This document shows positions 43,472 to 52,412 of a DNA stretch of 64,000 nucleotides, one piece after another (within the stretch, counting starts at the first letter, position 1; each line of letters begins with the position of its first letter). The stretch comes from Fibrobacter succinogenes (GTDB taxonomy: Bacteria > Fibrobacterota > Fibrobacteria > Fibrobacterales > Fibrobacteraceae). Location of the stretch: NCBI GenBank assembly GCA_902762795.1, contig CACWPM010000018.1, positions 94,230-158,229 on the forward strand. The letters are read 5' to 3'. The notes under the pieces were generated by a model. That model saw only the letters and a program-made list of their open reading frames with translations, ran no database searches and was not told the origin of the DNA. The position numbers and the translations under genes are program-made.

Positions 43472-44372
43472 AGTCGCCGGTCATATATTTTCAGTAGAAA
43501 TCTGTGACGAATTATTGTCTCAGATGGATAACTACACACCCTTTGCAGTAAATCCAGTTGACAATCCCATTTTTTCACTTGCCGTACAAAATGAGCAAGC
43601 TCCAAGATACACCGAAGAAACTCGCCAAGAAGAAGAAAACCAATCCATTATTTGCGGAAAAACCGATGACGGATTAGCCGTTTTTGATTTTTTTCTTTAC
43701 GGAAAGTCCACAGGTATTTTAATTTGCAGTAAAAATTTTAAACAAGCTAATTTGTATTTGAATCAAGATGGAATTTTCGCCAAGGAACAGACCGATATCC
43801 ATTCCGAAAATTGGCAGCACACTCGTTTTGCATTAAACAATTCGCTAATGGTCCTATACTCGCTTGCAACAGCGACTTTAGGAACAGTCCTTTTCCATGC
43901 GGTTGGAATAAAATACAATGGACGCGGCTACTTGTTCCTAGGGAAAAGTGGCACAGGCAAAAGCACCCACGCAAGACTTTGGCTCAAGTACAACGAAGGC
44001 TCGGAACTTTTCAACGATGACAATCCTGTAGTTCGTTTATTCAAAAACGAAAACGGAACAATTCACGCAAAAACATACGGTACACCATGGAGCGGCAAGA
44101 CCCCTTGCTATAAAAATGTAGAAATGGAATTGGGAGGCTTCACATTACTGTCGCAGGCGCCATTCAACAAAATATCACCTCTCAAGAAAATCTCTGCGTA
44201 CGCAGCCCTCAAGACAAGTATTTCAGGGATGCGATGGGACAAGAATATTGCAGACGGGCTACACCAGACCGAAAACGGACTCGCCGCTAATATTCCCGTG
44301 TGGTATCTAGAATGCCTACCCGATGGAGGAGCCGCAAAACTTTGCCGGGAGACCATTGTTAGCAATGAATGA
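43452..44372 (+). CDS. HprK-like P-loop serine kinase family protein
   Basis: 306-aa protein. Walker A GKSGTGKST at 164-172, ELFNDDNPVV (Walker B-like, HprK ADD position) near 185 and the YGTPWSGKTPCY motif near 209 are those of HprK-like kinases found in RiPP clusters, where some phosphorylate the precursor peptide C-terminus. The N-terminal half is specific to this subfamily. Start overlaps the nucleotidyltransferase stop; the end overlaps the peptidase gene by 8 nt (ATGAATGA). A target is not visible in the window. Confidence 0.78.
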   Translation: MGKHFFKVAGHIFSVEICDELLSQMDNYTPFAVNPVDNPIFSLAVQNEQAPRYTEETRQEEENQSIICGKTDDGLAVFDFFLYGKSTGILICSKNFKQANLYLNQDGIFAKEQTDIHSENWQHTRFALNNSLMVLYSLATATLGTVLFHAVGIKYNGRGYLFLGKSGTGKSTHARLWLKYNEGSELFNDDNPVVRLFKNENGTIHAKTYGTPWSGKTPCYKNVEMELGGFTLLSQAPFNKISPLKKISAYAALKTSISGMRWDKNIADGLHQTENGLAANIPVWYLECLPDGGAAKLCRETIVSNE

Positions 44373-44826
44373 CTACGCCCCAAAAGACGATGCATTGATT
44401 ATCGCCGAAGCCATCCGCCTGGTAAACGAAGGCGTGAGCGTTAGCTTTCCCGTAAACGGGCGAAGCATGTTGCCTTTCATTGTGGGCGGACGTGACAGCG
44501 TTATTTTAGAAAAGCCGACCCATTTACGGCGAGGAGACATCGTACTTGCATCGGTAAAAACAAGCCAACACGGATTGCATTACGTCGTTCACAGAATCGT
44601 CGCTCTAGACAGCGACAGTGTAACTCTCATGGGAGACGGGAATCTCGCTTTACGAGAACTCTGTAACCGTAACGATATCCACGCCAAAGTGATTTACGTG
44701 GTCAAGCCCAATGGAAAAAAGCTCCCGCAAAGCGCATTCTACAGTCTTGTTGCCGCAAAAATATGGTATATTCTGCTACCTTTTAGACGTTACCTACTTT
44801 GGATTTATAACAAGGTGAAAAAATGA
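44365..44826 (+). CDS. S24/S26-family signal-peptidase-like protein
   Basis: 153-aa protein. VNGRSMLPFI has the nucleophile Ser (34) of S24/S26 peptidases, and VVHRIVALDSDSVTLMGDGN replaces the usual general-base Lys with His, as in Sec11-type peptidases. A hydrophobic C-terminal segment (about 124-147) may anchor it. In this operon it would be a candidate leader protease (inference). The ATG at 44365 overlaps the kinase stop; a longer start at 44323 runs inside the kinase gene. Overlaps the PqqD gene as ATGA. Confidence 0.75.
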   Translation: MNDYAPKDDALIIAEAIRLVNEGVSVSFPVNGRSMLPFIVGGRDSVILEKPTHLRRGDIVLASVKTSQHGLHYVVHRIVALDSDSVTLMGDGNLALRELCNRNDIHAKVIYVVKPNGKKLPQSAFYSLVAAKIWYILLPFRRYLLWIYNKVKK

Positions 44827-45092
44827 AAATCAAGAAAGGATTCGTGCTGCGCGACGTGTGCGGCGAACAGGTGATTATGGGCGAAGGCATTGGCGCACTC
44901 GATTTCGGTCGTCTTCTATGCTTGAACGAAACCGCAGCGTGGATTTGGAAGCAAGCGGAAAAGCTTGGAGATTTCACAATCGAAAGCCTCGCCGAGAAGC
45001 TTTGCGATGAATACGATGTCAGCGAAGAACAGGCAAAAGCAGATATCGCCGCAATTGTCGGGGAATGGGAAAAGGTGAACGTTATCGAATGA
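44823..45092 (+). CDS. PqqD-family peptide-binding protein (RRE)
   Basis: 89-aa protein with the PqqD fold pattern: GFVLRDVCGEQVIMGEG, then LCLNETAAWIWKQAEKL and a C-terminal helix pair (YDVSEEQAKADIAAIVGEW). PqqD/RRE domains bind leader peptides and present them to modifying enzymes. Both ends overlap neighbouring genes as ATGA, so it is translated in strict coupling with the peptidase and the exporter. Confidence 0.85.
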   Translation: MKIKKGFVLRDVCGEQVIMGEGIGALDFGRLLCLNETAAWIWKQAEKLGDFTIESLAEKLCDEYDVSEEQAKADIAAIVGEWEKVNVIE

Positions 45093-46750
45093 AATACATC
45101 GCTTGGCTATGGCGCGGAACTCAAGGTTTTCGCATAAATATTGTCACCCGCATCTTGGCGGGAACCGGGCGCGTGGCGCTTGGCCTTTTGACGATATGGC
45201 TTAGCAAGCGCTTCATCGATGAAACAATCCGTACGGGAACACAGGACGATATTTCCCGGATGCTTTTGCTGTTAGTACTCTCAGTCGTGGGAACTATCAT
45301 CCTCAGACTCGTTTACTATTACATGACCGCAGCGGCAACCGTAAAAAAAACGAACGCTCTCCGACTATTTTACTTTGGCACCCTGTTCAGACGAAACTTA
45401 TTCGACGGTCACGAATTGCATTCGGGCGATGTATCTTCGCGACTTTCAAAAGACATCGAAAACACTTCCACGTCTATAATAGACACGCTCCCGCAAATGG
45501 CCGTAACAGGCATCCAGCTCATCGGTGCTTTTTTGCTGATGCGATGGTTCGATGTTCGATTGGCATGGGCGCTGCTCCTCCTGACGCCAATCATGCTTGT
45601 TATCGGCAAGCTCATTTCGCATAAACTCCGCAACATGACATTGGACATCCGCGATAGTGAAAGCCGCATTCAAATGCAGGTACAAGAGGGCGTGGAATAC
45701 AATGCCATATTGCGTTCGCTCGAAAGCGAAAATTGGATAACGGAACGCCTTAAATTAAAACAAAGAAAATTAGAACAAGATGTATTAAAGCGAACGCGCT
45801 TTACGGCGGTAGCTCGCTTTGCCATCGGCTCCACTTTTGGACTCGGCTATCTGCTCGCCTTTGTGTGGGGCGGCCTCGGACTCCGTGACGGGACGATAAC
45901 ATTTGGCGTGATGACATCATTCTTGCAGTTGGTCGGACAAATCCAGCACCCGATTTTGACTTTACTTGGAATGGTCCCGCAGCTTGTTCATTCGACAGCA
46001 AGTATCGACCGCTTAAACGAACTAGAAGAAAGCGCAAACGAGAAGCAGGAACCCCATCCCGAATACAACGAAACCGCCATGCCCGAAAGCCTAGGTTTGC
46101 AATTCGAGCATGTAAGCTTCGGCTATACAAGCCACCATTCAAAAAACGATGTCATTCGCGATTTTTCACACGATTTCGCCCCAGGTAGCAAAACCGCAAT
46201 CATGGGTGAAACCGGAAAAGGCAAAACAACTTTATTCAGACTTTTGCTTGGTTTTGTAAAACCCGATGATGGAAAAATAGCCCTTTATGCCAAATGCGAG
46301 AACAAGCAAAATTGCGGAAAAACGTTCCCCATATCGAAGGCTACCCGGTCAAATTTTGTGTACGTACCGCAAGGAAACTCCTTAATGAACGGATCGGTCC
46401 GCTACAACTTGCAACTCGCAAAGCCGGACGCCACCGAAGACGAAATGCAGGAAGCGCTCCACACAGCTTGCGCCGATTTCGTAAACGATCTTCCCAACGG
46501 AATAGATTGCGAAATAGGCGAACGCGGGCATGGAATTAGCGAAGGTCAAGCACAACGCATCGCAATCGCCCGCGGACTTTTGCGCCCCGGAAAAATCTTG
46601 CTTTTCGACGAAATCAGTTCCTCGCTGGACGAATCGACCGAAGCAGAGCTCTACCGCCGCCTATTCAGCGCAATCCAAAACAAGACGATGATATTCGTGA
46701 CCCACCGCACGATCATTTGCGAAATGTGCGATGAAATCGTGCAATTGTAA
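45089..46750 (+). CDS. ABC exporter (fused permease-ATPase) of the PqqD cassette
   Basis: 553-aa half-transporter: six membrane helices (about 1-300) and an ATPase domain with Walker A GETGKGKTT (near 374), a variant signature ISEGQAQR in place of LSGGQQR, Walker B ILLFDEISSSLDE and H-loop VTHRT. No N-terminal C39 peptidase domain is present, so the separate S26-type protein may do the cleavage. The ATG at 45089 overlaps the PqqD stop. It corresponds by position to lasso-peptide D exporters. Last gene of the operon. Confidence 0.85.
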   Translation: MKYIAWLWRGTQGFRINIVTRILAGTGRVALGLLTIWLSKRFIDETIRTGTQDDISRMLLLLVLSVVGTIILRLVYYYMTAAATVKKTNALRLFYFGTLFRRNLFDGHELHSGDVSSRLSKDIENTSTSIIDTLPQMAVTGIQLIGAFLLMRWFDVRLAWALLLLTPIMLVIGKLISHKLRNMTLDIRDSESRIQMQVQEGVEYNAILRSLESENWITERLKLKQRKLEQDVLKRTRFTAVARFAIGSTFGLGYLLAFVWGGLGLRDGTITFGVMTSFLQLVGQIQHPILTLLGMVPQLVHSTASIDRLNELEESANEKQEPHPEYNETAMPESLGLQFEHVSFGYTSHHSKNDVIRDFSHDFAPGSKTAIMGETGKGKTTLFRLLLGFVKPDDGKIALYAKCENKQNCGKTFPISKATRSNFVYVPQGNSLMNGSVRYNLQLAKPDATEDEMQEALHTACADFVNDLPNGIDCEIGERGHGISEGQAQRIAIARGLLRPGKILLFDEISSSLDESTEAELYRRLFSAIQNKTMIFVTHRTIICEMCDEIVQL

Positions 46751-46926
46751 TGATCTACATCCCAGAATTTGCACTCTATCAAAAAATCTAGGGTGTTTTT
46801 TTGTCGCATTACCCAAAGTCCATAAATTCTGCAAAAGAACGGCCTTGCGTTTTGCCCTTATGTGCAGTATTAAAAATTTTTATATATTTGTTTTGGTTTT
46901 TATAGAGATTTTAAAGAGATTGATTA

Positions 46927-48771
46927 ATGGCAGCTACGAAATATACAGAAGAAAGCATCAAGTCCCTCGAATGGCATGAACATATCCGCCTGCGCCCCGG
47001 CATGTACATCGGTAAGCTCGGCGATGGCAACAGCCCGGACGACGGCATTTACGTGCTCGTCAAGGAAATTATCGACAACTCCATCGACGAGTTCGTGATG
47101 GGTGCGGGCAAGAAGATTGAAATTGACATCGAAGACCGCGCGGCACGCGTACGCGACTACGGGCGCGGCATTCCTCTCGGCAAGGTCATCGACTGCGTAT
47201 CGAAGATCAACACGGGCGGCAAGTACGATTCCGAAGCGTTCCAGAAGTCGGTCGGCTTGAACGGCGTGGGTACAAAGGCGGTGAACGCACTTTCGACCAA
47301 GTTCATCGTCAAGAGCTATCGCGATGGCCGCATGAAGCAGGCTGAATTCAGCCGCGGTGTGCTGGTACAGGACTACAAGGAATGCGCCACAACCGAAAAG
47401 AACGGTACTGAAATTTACTTTGAACCGGATGCCGACATTTTCAAGAACTACCGTTTTCTCCCGGCGTACATGGAAGAAAAGGTCTGGAACTACGCCTACT
47501 TGAACAACGGGCTTTCGCTTATCATGAACGGCAAGGTCTACACGAGCCCGAACGGCCTTTTGGACCTTTTGAACAAGCATGTGGACGACACCATCCGCTA
47601 TCCGGTCATCCATTTCAAGGACAAGGATATCGAATGCGCGTTCACGCACGGCAACCAGTACGGTGAACATTACTACAGCTTCGTGAACGGCCAGCACACC
47701 ACGCAGGGCGGTACGCACCAGCAAGCTTTCCGCGAAGGTATCGTCAAGGGCGCCCGCGACCACTTCAAGAAGGACCTCGATCCGTCTGACGTGCGCAACT
47801 GCATCATCGGCGCCATTTCAGTGCGTATCCAGGAACCGGTGTTCGAATCACAGACAAAGACGAAGCTCGGTTCTACGACCGTTTCGCCGGGCGGTGCCCA
47901 ATTGCGCTCCTGGGTCGTCGATTACGTGGCAAGCCAGTTCGACAACTACTTGCACAAGAATCCGGAAACCGAAAAGGCTTTGCTCAACCGCATCACGCAG
48001 AACGAACGTGAACGCAAGGAAATCGCAGGAATCAAGAAGCTTGCGAACGAACGTGCCAAAAAGGCGAACTTGCACAACCGCAAGCTCCGCGACTGCAAGA
48101 TCCACCTCACCGACGTGAAGAATGCGCTCAACCGCGAATCGATGATTTTCATTACAGAAGGTGACTCCGCATCCGGCTCCATCACCAAGGCCCGTAACGT
48201 GCAGACGCAAGCCGTGTTCAGCTTGCGCGGTAAGCCGCTCAACAGCTTTGGCATGACGAAGAAGGTCGTCTATGAGAACGAAGAATTTAACTTGTTGCAG
48301 CATGCACTCGATATCGAAAATGGTCTCGAAAACCTGCGTTACGACAAAGTCATTATCGCGACCGATGCTGATGTGGACGGTATGCACATTCGCCTCTTGC
48401 TGATGACATTTTTCTTGCAGTTCTTCCCGGAACTCGTGGAGCAGAAACACTTGTACATCTTGCAGACGCCGCTTTTCCGCGTGCGTAACAAGCAAGTGAC
48501 CAAATACTGCTACGACGAAACCGAACGCGACAAGGCCGCCAAGGAAATCGGCAAGACCGGTCTCGAAATCACACGATTCAAAGGTCTTGGCGAAATCAGC
48601 CCGGAAGAATTCGGACAGTTCATCAACGAAGACATGCGCCTTGAAACGGTGAGCATTCCGCCCGACGCAACACTCGGCAAGATGCTCGAATACTACATGG
48701 GCAACAACACGCCAAGCCGCCAGGAGCACATCGTGCAGAACCTGCGTGCGGAAGCCGTCGAAGAGTTGTAG
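46927..48771 (+). CDS. parE: DNA topoisomerase IV subunit B (ParE)
   Basis: 614-aa ATPase subunit of topoisomerase IV. GHKL-type site: [11 protein letters not shown] (near 20), IIDNSIDEF with the Mg-binding Asn, DYGRGIP and [14 protein letters not shown]. The TOPRIM part has [19 protein letters not shown] and [15 protein letters not shown]-terminal [16 protein letters not shown] is typical. The length and lack of the GyrB insertion support ParE. AAAGAG lies nine bases before the ATG. parC is 42 kb upstream on the same strand. Confidence 0.88.
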   Translation: MAATKYTEESIKSLEWHEHIRLRPGMYIGKLGDGNSPDDGIYVLVKEIIDNSIDEFVMGAGKKIEIDIEDRAARVRDYGRGIPLGKVIDCVSKINTGGKYDSEAFQKSVGLNGVGTKAVNALSTKFIVKSYRDGRMKQAEFSRGVLVQDYKECATTEKNGTEIYFEPDADIFKNYRFLPAYMEEKVWNYAYLNNGLSLIMNGKVYTSPNGLLDLLNKHVDDTIRYPVIHFKDKDIECAFTHGNQYGEHYYSFVNGQHTTQGGTHQQAFREGIVKGARDHFKKDLDPSDVRNCIIGAISVRIQEPVFESQTKTKLGSTTVSPGGAQLRSWVVDYVASQFDNYLHKNPETEKALLNRITQNERERKEIAGIKKLANERAKKANLHNRKLRDCKIHLTDVKNALNRESMIFITEGDSASGSITKARNVQTQAVFSLRGKPLNSFGMTKKVVYENEEFNLLQHALDIENGLENLRYDKVIIATDADVDGMHIRLLLMTFFLQFFPELVEQKHLYILQTPLFRVRNKQVTKYCYDETERDKAAKEIGKTGLEITRFKGLGEISPEEFGQFINEDMRLETVSIPPDATLGKMLEYYMGNNTPSRQEHIVQNLRAEAVEEL

Positions 48772-48839
48772 TTGGCGCCGGAGGCGCAGTTGGCAGAACT
48801 TAGTCCGCTGCGCTCTTAGAACTTAGCTACCATTTTTTT
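48772..48839. repeat. Word-repeat remnant, CAGAACTTAG family
   Basis: GTTGGCAGAACTTAG, a GCGCCGGAGGCGC hairpin core, then CTTAGAACTTAG, just after the parE stop. The words match those at 18530-18560 and 36975-37080. Confidence 0.65.
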
Positions 48840-48876
48840 AATGTCATTCTAAAGCTAGAGGCTATAGAATGACATT
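48840..48876. terminator. Bidirectional hairpin between parE and the ORF6N gene
   Basis: AATGTCATTCTA / TAGAATGACATT, 12-bp perfect stem with a 13-nt loop and TTATTTTT to the right; it abuts the ORF6N stop. Confidence 0.8.
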
Positions 48877-49866
48877 TTATTTTTCATTTTGCGCTTTTTC
48901 TTTCGCAATTTCATTACTTTTCTTCATCACCTCATTCAAGGAAAAATCCTCCTTGCTAAAAAAGAAGGTATTAGAGCCCAAATCTTTAAGCGAAGCTCCA
49001 AAATGATATGCAGTTTCATCAATAAACAAAAATCTATCGTGCATACCATAACTGGGCAAAATTTTTATCGGGCAATTCGGATATTGAGCATTATACACCG
49101 ACAAGTCAACTTCAAAAACTTTACTTTTGTCGTAGGTATAAATTGTTACAGAAACATCTTTTTGCCGTTTAAGCATCATTGCCAAAGTTTTCTCGTCCAC
49201 ATATCTATCAACTAGGACTATTCTTTTTTTAGCCTGCCTAATCAATCCACACACAAACACATAAGCATCGAAAACCTGGTTATTATAGAACAAGCCCTTT
49301 GAACGCATTTCGCCCCTATCCATAGCTTCAAAAAGTTCATCCAATTTTTGATCATGTTCTAGCATTTTCCGATTTTGAGCAAGCATCCGTTCATCCTGAT
49401 TAATAATCTTCGCTTCTACATTTGAAAGGCGATTGACAATGCAGCCATTTTGCATCATAAAATGGCGCATGGCAACAAAAGCATTCATAATGCCTATGCT
49501 TACTCTTATGGCATTTTCACTATGCAATACGGCAGAAAGCATTGCAACCCCTTGTTCCGTGAATGCATAAGGCAATTTTTTCACGTTAAAGCCGCGTTTA
49601 TTACCACTAGCGTTCAAAGTCGCAATTTGCGACTTTGAAGAACAAGAAGCCTCCTCCAAATTCAATTGAAAACAGAATTCCTCAGGAAATCTTTCGATAT
49701 TACGTTTTACCTGTTCATTGATACGCTTCGTTTCCACTCCATAAAGCGTAGCCAAATCGCGGTCAAGCAGCACTTGCTTATCACGAATGACAAGAATCAT
49801 CCTTTCAATTCCAGTCGCAGTCAAAGGATTCGACGAGACAACCTCATTACCTACATTGTTTTTCAT
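48877..49866 (-). CDS. ORF6N-domain protein with C-terminal PLD-like region
   Basis: 329-aa protein. Residues about 20-100 are an ORF6N DNA-binding domain (IERMILVIRDKQVLLDRDLATLYGVET, RINEQVKRNIERFPEEF), known from phage anti-repressors and mobile-element genes. The C-terminal half (FYNNQVFDAYVFVCGLIRQAKKRIVLVD ... HDRFLFIDETAYHFGASLKDLG) is a phospholipase-D-like fold with an incomplete HxK motif (HDR). It is probably a transcription or defence-related protein of mobile origin. The ATG at 49866 has GGGAGC upstream. A terminator-like hairpin stands directly before the RBS. Confidence 0.8.
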   Translation of the reverse strand: MKNNVGNEVVSSNPLTATGIERMILVIRDKQVLLDRDLATLYGVETKRINEQVKRNIERFPEEFCFQLNLEEASCSSKSQIATLNASGNKRGFNVKKLPYAFTEQGVAMLSAVLHSENAIRVSIGIMNAFVAMRHFMMQNGCIVNRLSNVEAKIINQDERMLAQNRKMLEHDQKLDELFEAMDRGEMRSKGLFYNNQVFDAYVFVCGLIRQAKKRIVLVDRYVDEKTLAMMLKRQKDVSVTIYTYDKSKVFEVDLSVYNAQYPNCPIKILPSYGMHDRFLFIDETAYHFGASLKDLGSNTFFFSKEDFSLNEVMKKSNEIAKEKAQNEK

Positions 49867-49878
49867 TTTTGCTCCCAC

Positions 49879-49918
49879 AAAAAAAGCCGGCTTTTATATT
49901 TTCATATAAAAAACCGGC
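49879..49918 (-). promoter_or_regulatory. Terminator-like hairpin in the leader of the ORF6N gene
   Basis: On the minus strand GCCGGTTTTTTATAT and ATATAAAAGCCGGC pair and are followed by a T7 run, then GGGAGC and the start codon. It may be an attenuator or a block to read-through. Confidence 0.5.
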
Positions 49919-50014
49919 AATTTAATAACACTTTAATTTTTTTGGAGGTGAATAACAATCACCAATAGTCTCAATATACAAAAAATAATTTCAAAAAAAA
50001 CAACAGGGATTAAA

Positions 50015-50048
50015 ATGAAAAAATGCCGCAACCAACGGCATTTTTCAT
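50015..50048 (-). terminator. Terminator of the ybeY/CorC-type operon
   Basis: ATGAAAAAATGCCG-CAACCAA-CGGCATTTTTCAT; on the minus strand it follows the stop at 50088 by about 40 nt and ends in a T-run. Confidence 0.8.
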
Positions 50049-50087
50049 TTGCATTTTCCTATAACAAATTCGCAGAAATCGCAATCC

Positions 50088-51413
50088 TTACACTTTGTGC
50101 AGGCTTTGCGTCTTGGGGCCTTTCACGCCGGCAGGGAGGATCATCAAGACCTTTTCCATGCGTGTACCGTCCATGCGCAGAACGCGGAACGTGTAACCTT
50201 GAATCTTGACTTCGGCGCCTGGCGACGGGATGATTCCAAGCGTTGCTTGAATGAGACCGGAGAGCGTTTCCACGTGGGAATTCTCAGGCGGTTTGAGTTC
50301 TACGTCAAGTTCGTATTCCAAATCCGAGAGCGTCATCAGCGGGTCGAGAATGTAGCGTCCGTCCTTCAACTTCTGCACGTCCTCGTCTTCGTCCATGTCG
50401 TCTTCGTCGCGAATTTCGCCGACGATTTCTTCGAGGATATCTTCGAGCGTCACAAGGCCAGCCGTTCCGCCGTATTCGTCGACGACAATCGCAAGCTGGT
50501 TGCCCGTCTTGCGGAGTTCCGTCAACAAGTCGTCAATCTTCTTGTGGTACGGCACATAAACCGGCGGCATCACGAGCTTCATCAAGTCAAACGGCTCGTC
50601 GCGGTGTTCCGTGAACCATTCCAAAAAATCGCGGTTCGAAAGGATACCGACAATGTTGTCTACAGTATCCTTGTAAACGGGCAAACGCGAATGGCGTTCA
50701 TTGTTCAAGACCTTCACCAAGTCCTCAAGCGACGTATCCACGTCAATCGCACACATGTCCACACGCGGTGTCATGATTTCGCGTACCGGAGTTTCCACGA
50801 AGTCGAAGATGTTGAGGATCATCTGGCGTTCTTCTTTTTCCAGGCCCTCCCCCTCGCTGAGCGAAGAATCCGAGAGGTCCGCCTGTACAGCATCACGGCG
50901 TTCTTCGGGCAAGAAACTGAGCTTTGCGTCATACCCCAAAGCATTCAACAACTTGAGATAAATGGTGTGGCTAATTTTTCCCACCGGTACAAAAGGCATA
51001 CGAATCAGCCTATACAGAGGGACTAGAATCACAGACAAAGTATCCGGTTTCAAGTTACCGATTAAGTTTGGACAAAAGATGGTCAACACATAAATTACGG
51101 CGCAGGCACAGAACATATACGCCATAATTCCGAGCAACCAAAAATCGTGCGTCCACTGCCATGAGACATTCGAGAAGAGATAAAAGCCGAACACGCCAAT
51201 GCCCACATCCGAGAAAATACGACCGATAGAAACGGTCTCGTTGTAGCCACGGTTTTCAACAATCTTTGCAATCTTCGCTTCTCGGTCCGTGCGATCATGA
51301 TCTTCACGTTTGGCATAGATGGCTGCAAAGACAGCCTTGACTAAAGTAAACGATGCCGAAACAAAAAGGAAAAAAACGAGAAGAACAATAGCAATGGTGT
51401 TCGTATCACCCAT
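50088..51413 (-). CDS. CorC/HlyC-type membrane protein with CBS domains (CNNM family)
   Basis: 441-aa membrane protein. N-terminal DUF21-type region with about four membrane segments (to about 155), two CBS domains (about 215-345: VREIMTPRVDMCAIDVDTSL, RLPVYKDTVDNIVGIL, GNQLAIVVDEYGGTAGLVTLEDILEEIVG) and a CorC/HlyC C-terminal domain (about 370-435). Family members handle Mg or Co efflux or cell-surface functions; 'haemolysin' in older names is not reliable. It overlaps ybeY by 8 nt, a conserved pairing. Confidence 0.86.
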   Translation of the reverse strand: MGDTNTIAIVLLVFFLFVSASFTLVKAVFAAIYAKREDHDRTDREAKIAKIVENRGYNETVSIGRIFSDVGIGVFGFYLFSNVSWQWTHDFWLLGIMAYMFCACAVIYVLTIFCPNLIGNLKPDTLSVILVPLYRLIRMPFVPVGKISHTIYLKLLNALGYDAKLSFLPEERRDAVQADLSDSSLSEGEGLEKEERQMILNIFDFVETPVREIMTPRVDMCAIDVDTSLEDLVKVLNNERHSRLPVYKDTVDNIVGILSNRDFLEWFTEHRDEPFDLMKLVMPPVYVPYHKKIDDLLTELRKTGNQLAIVVDEYGGTAGLVTLEDILEEIVGEIRDEDDMDEDEDVQKLKDGRYILDPLMTLSDLEYELDVELKPPENSHVETLSGLIQATLGIIPSPGAEVKIQGYTFRVLRMDGTRMEKVLMILPAGVKGPKTQSLHKV

Positions 51414-51891
51414 TTTCCATGCTCTCCTTGTCCTTGTATGGATCTAACCCCAAGAACTCACATTCGCGGGCGCGCATCACTTTGCGGTCGGCAGCCTTCA
51501 TGTGGTCGTACCCCGACAGGTGGAGTAACCCGTGAACGATTACGCGCTTCATCTCGGCAAAAAAGCTGTTACCATACTGCGGGGCCTGGCGTTTGACCTG
51601 GTCTCTTGCAATGTAGATTTCACCGAGCATTTCTTCTTCGCCCGGGATTTCTTCGTGCCATTCGAAAGAAAGCACGTCTGTCACCTTGTCAAGTCCGCGA
51701 TAGTTCTTGTTCATCTCGCGAACAAACTCGTCCGTGCAAAGCACGATATTGACATTGTTCTCCGTGCCTTCTTCGGCAAGAAGCTTGCGGGCCATAATTT
51801 CAAATTTATCCTTCCACGGAAAGGATTCGATATTCCCCTCGCACAGGAATTCGATATTGTAATTTTTCTTTTTACTAGCAGGGTCTGGCAT
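51406..51891 (-). CDS. ybeY: Endoribonuclease YbeY (rRNA maturation)
   Basis: 161-aa metal-dependent endoribonuclease acting in 16S rRNA 3' maturation and ribosome quality control. The zinc-binding signature HGLLHLSGYDH (His-x3-His-x5-His) is intact near residue 115, and the preceding VLSFEWHEE and LGEIYIARDQV strands are typical. Its ATG overlaps the stop of the upstream small gene as TAATG and its 3' end overlaps the CorC-type gene. Confidence 0.93.
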   Translation of the reverse strand: MPDPASKKKNYNIEFLCEGNIESFPWKDKFEIMARKLLAEEGTENNVNIVLCTDEFVREMNKNYRGLDKVTDVLSFEWHEEIPGEEEMLGEIYIARDQVKRQAPQYGNSFFAEMKRVIVHGLLHLSGYDHMKAADRKVMRARECEFLGLDPYKDKESMENG

Positions 51892-52181
51892 TAAATGTTA
51901 TACCACTTTTTTAATACGTTGATAATGGCTTCGGCTTGCGCCTTACCTGTAATCTTGAACTTGCCCTGGTTCTTGAAGATGCCTTGCATTTTGCGGTAAC
52001 GGCGCAGAGAGACCTTAGGTTCGCTGAATTCACCCGTTTTCGGATCGCGATCCTGATAAAAGAACATGACTGTCGGCCAAGCGCCCTTCGAAAGGACTTC
52101 TTTGTCCAATTCCTTGATAACGACTTCGCCGGTTTCTTCGTCGGTATATTCGACGGTCAATTCTTCGACTTCTGCACTCAT
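51891..52181 (-). CDS. Small conserved-looking acidic/basic protein, function unknown
   Basis: 96-aa protein with a very acidic N-terminus (EVEELTVEYTDEETGEVV), a middle WPTVMFFYQDRDPKTGEF and a basic C-terminus (VSLRRYRKMQGIFKNQGKFKI). A strong GGAGGT precedes the ATG at 52181, deciding it over an ATG four codons upstream. It opens the ybeY operon with a one-base overlap, so a role linked to translation or RNA is possible. No family recognised. Confidence 0.7.
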   Translation of the reverse strand: MSAEVEELTVEYTDEETGEVVIKELDKEVLSKGAWPTVMFFYQDRDPKTGEFSEPKVSLRRYRKMQGIFKNQGKFKITGKAQAEAIINVLKKWYNI

Positions 52182-52249
52182 TTTTACCTCCAATGAAACA
52201 CAAGACTCCTTTCTTGCGACAAGTACTATACAATTATAACATTATTCTT

Positions 52250-52412
52250 TAAGGTATTAGGGGTTAGGGGTTAGGCTTTAGGACTATAATTGAACCTAGA
52301 CGAGAGACGAAAGACGAGAGATGAGAGATTTTTCAATCATCTACATGTGCGAAGCACCATAATTTTACTTTCGTCTCTAGTCTACAGCGAGCCTAGCGAG
52401 CGTTCTCTCGTC
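52250..52412. repeat. Composite word-repeat element, TTAGGGG and GACGAGA words
   Basis: TATTAGGGGTTAGGGGTTAGG (52253-52273), then GACGAGAGACGAAAGACGAGAG (52297-52318), AT-rich step, TGTGCGAAGCACC hairpin, AT-rich step, inverted TTTCGTCTCTAGTC and TTCTCTCGTC, and GCGCCTTCGGCGC. The last hairpin overlaps the znuC stop. Confidence 0.75.

Noticed and set aside
42299..46750. Calling the cassette a complete lasso-peptide cluster
   Set aside because: No precursor peptide, asparagine-synthetase-like cyclase or B2-type transglutaminase is present in the window.
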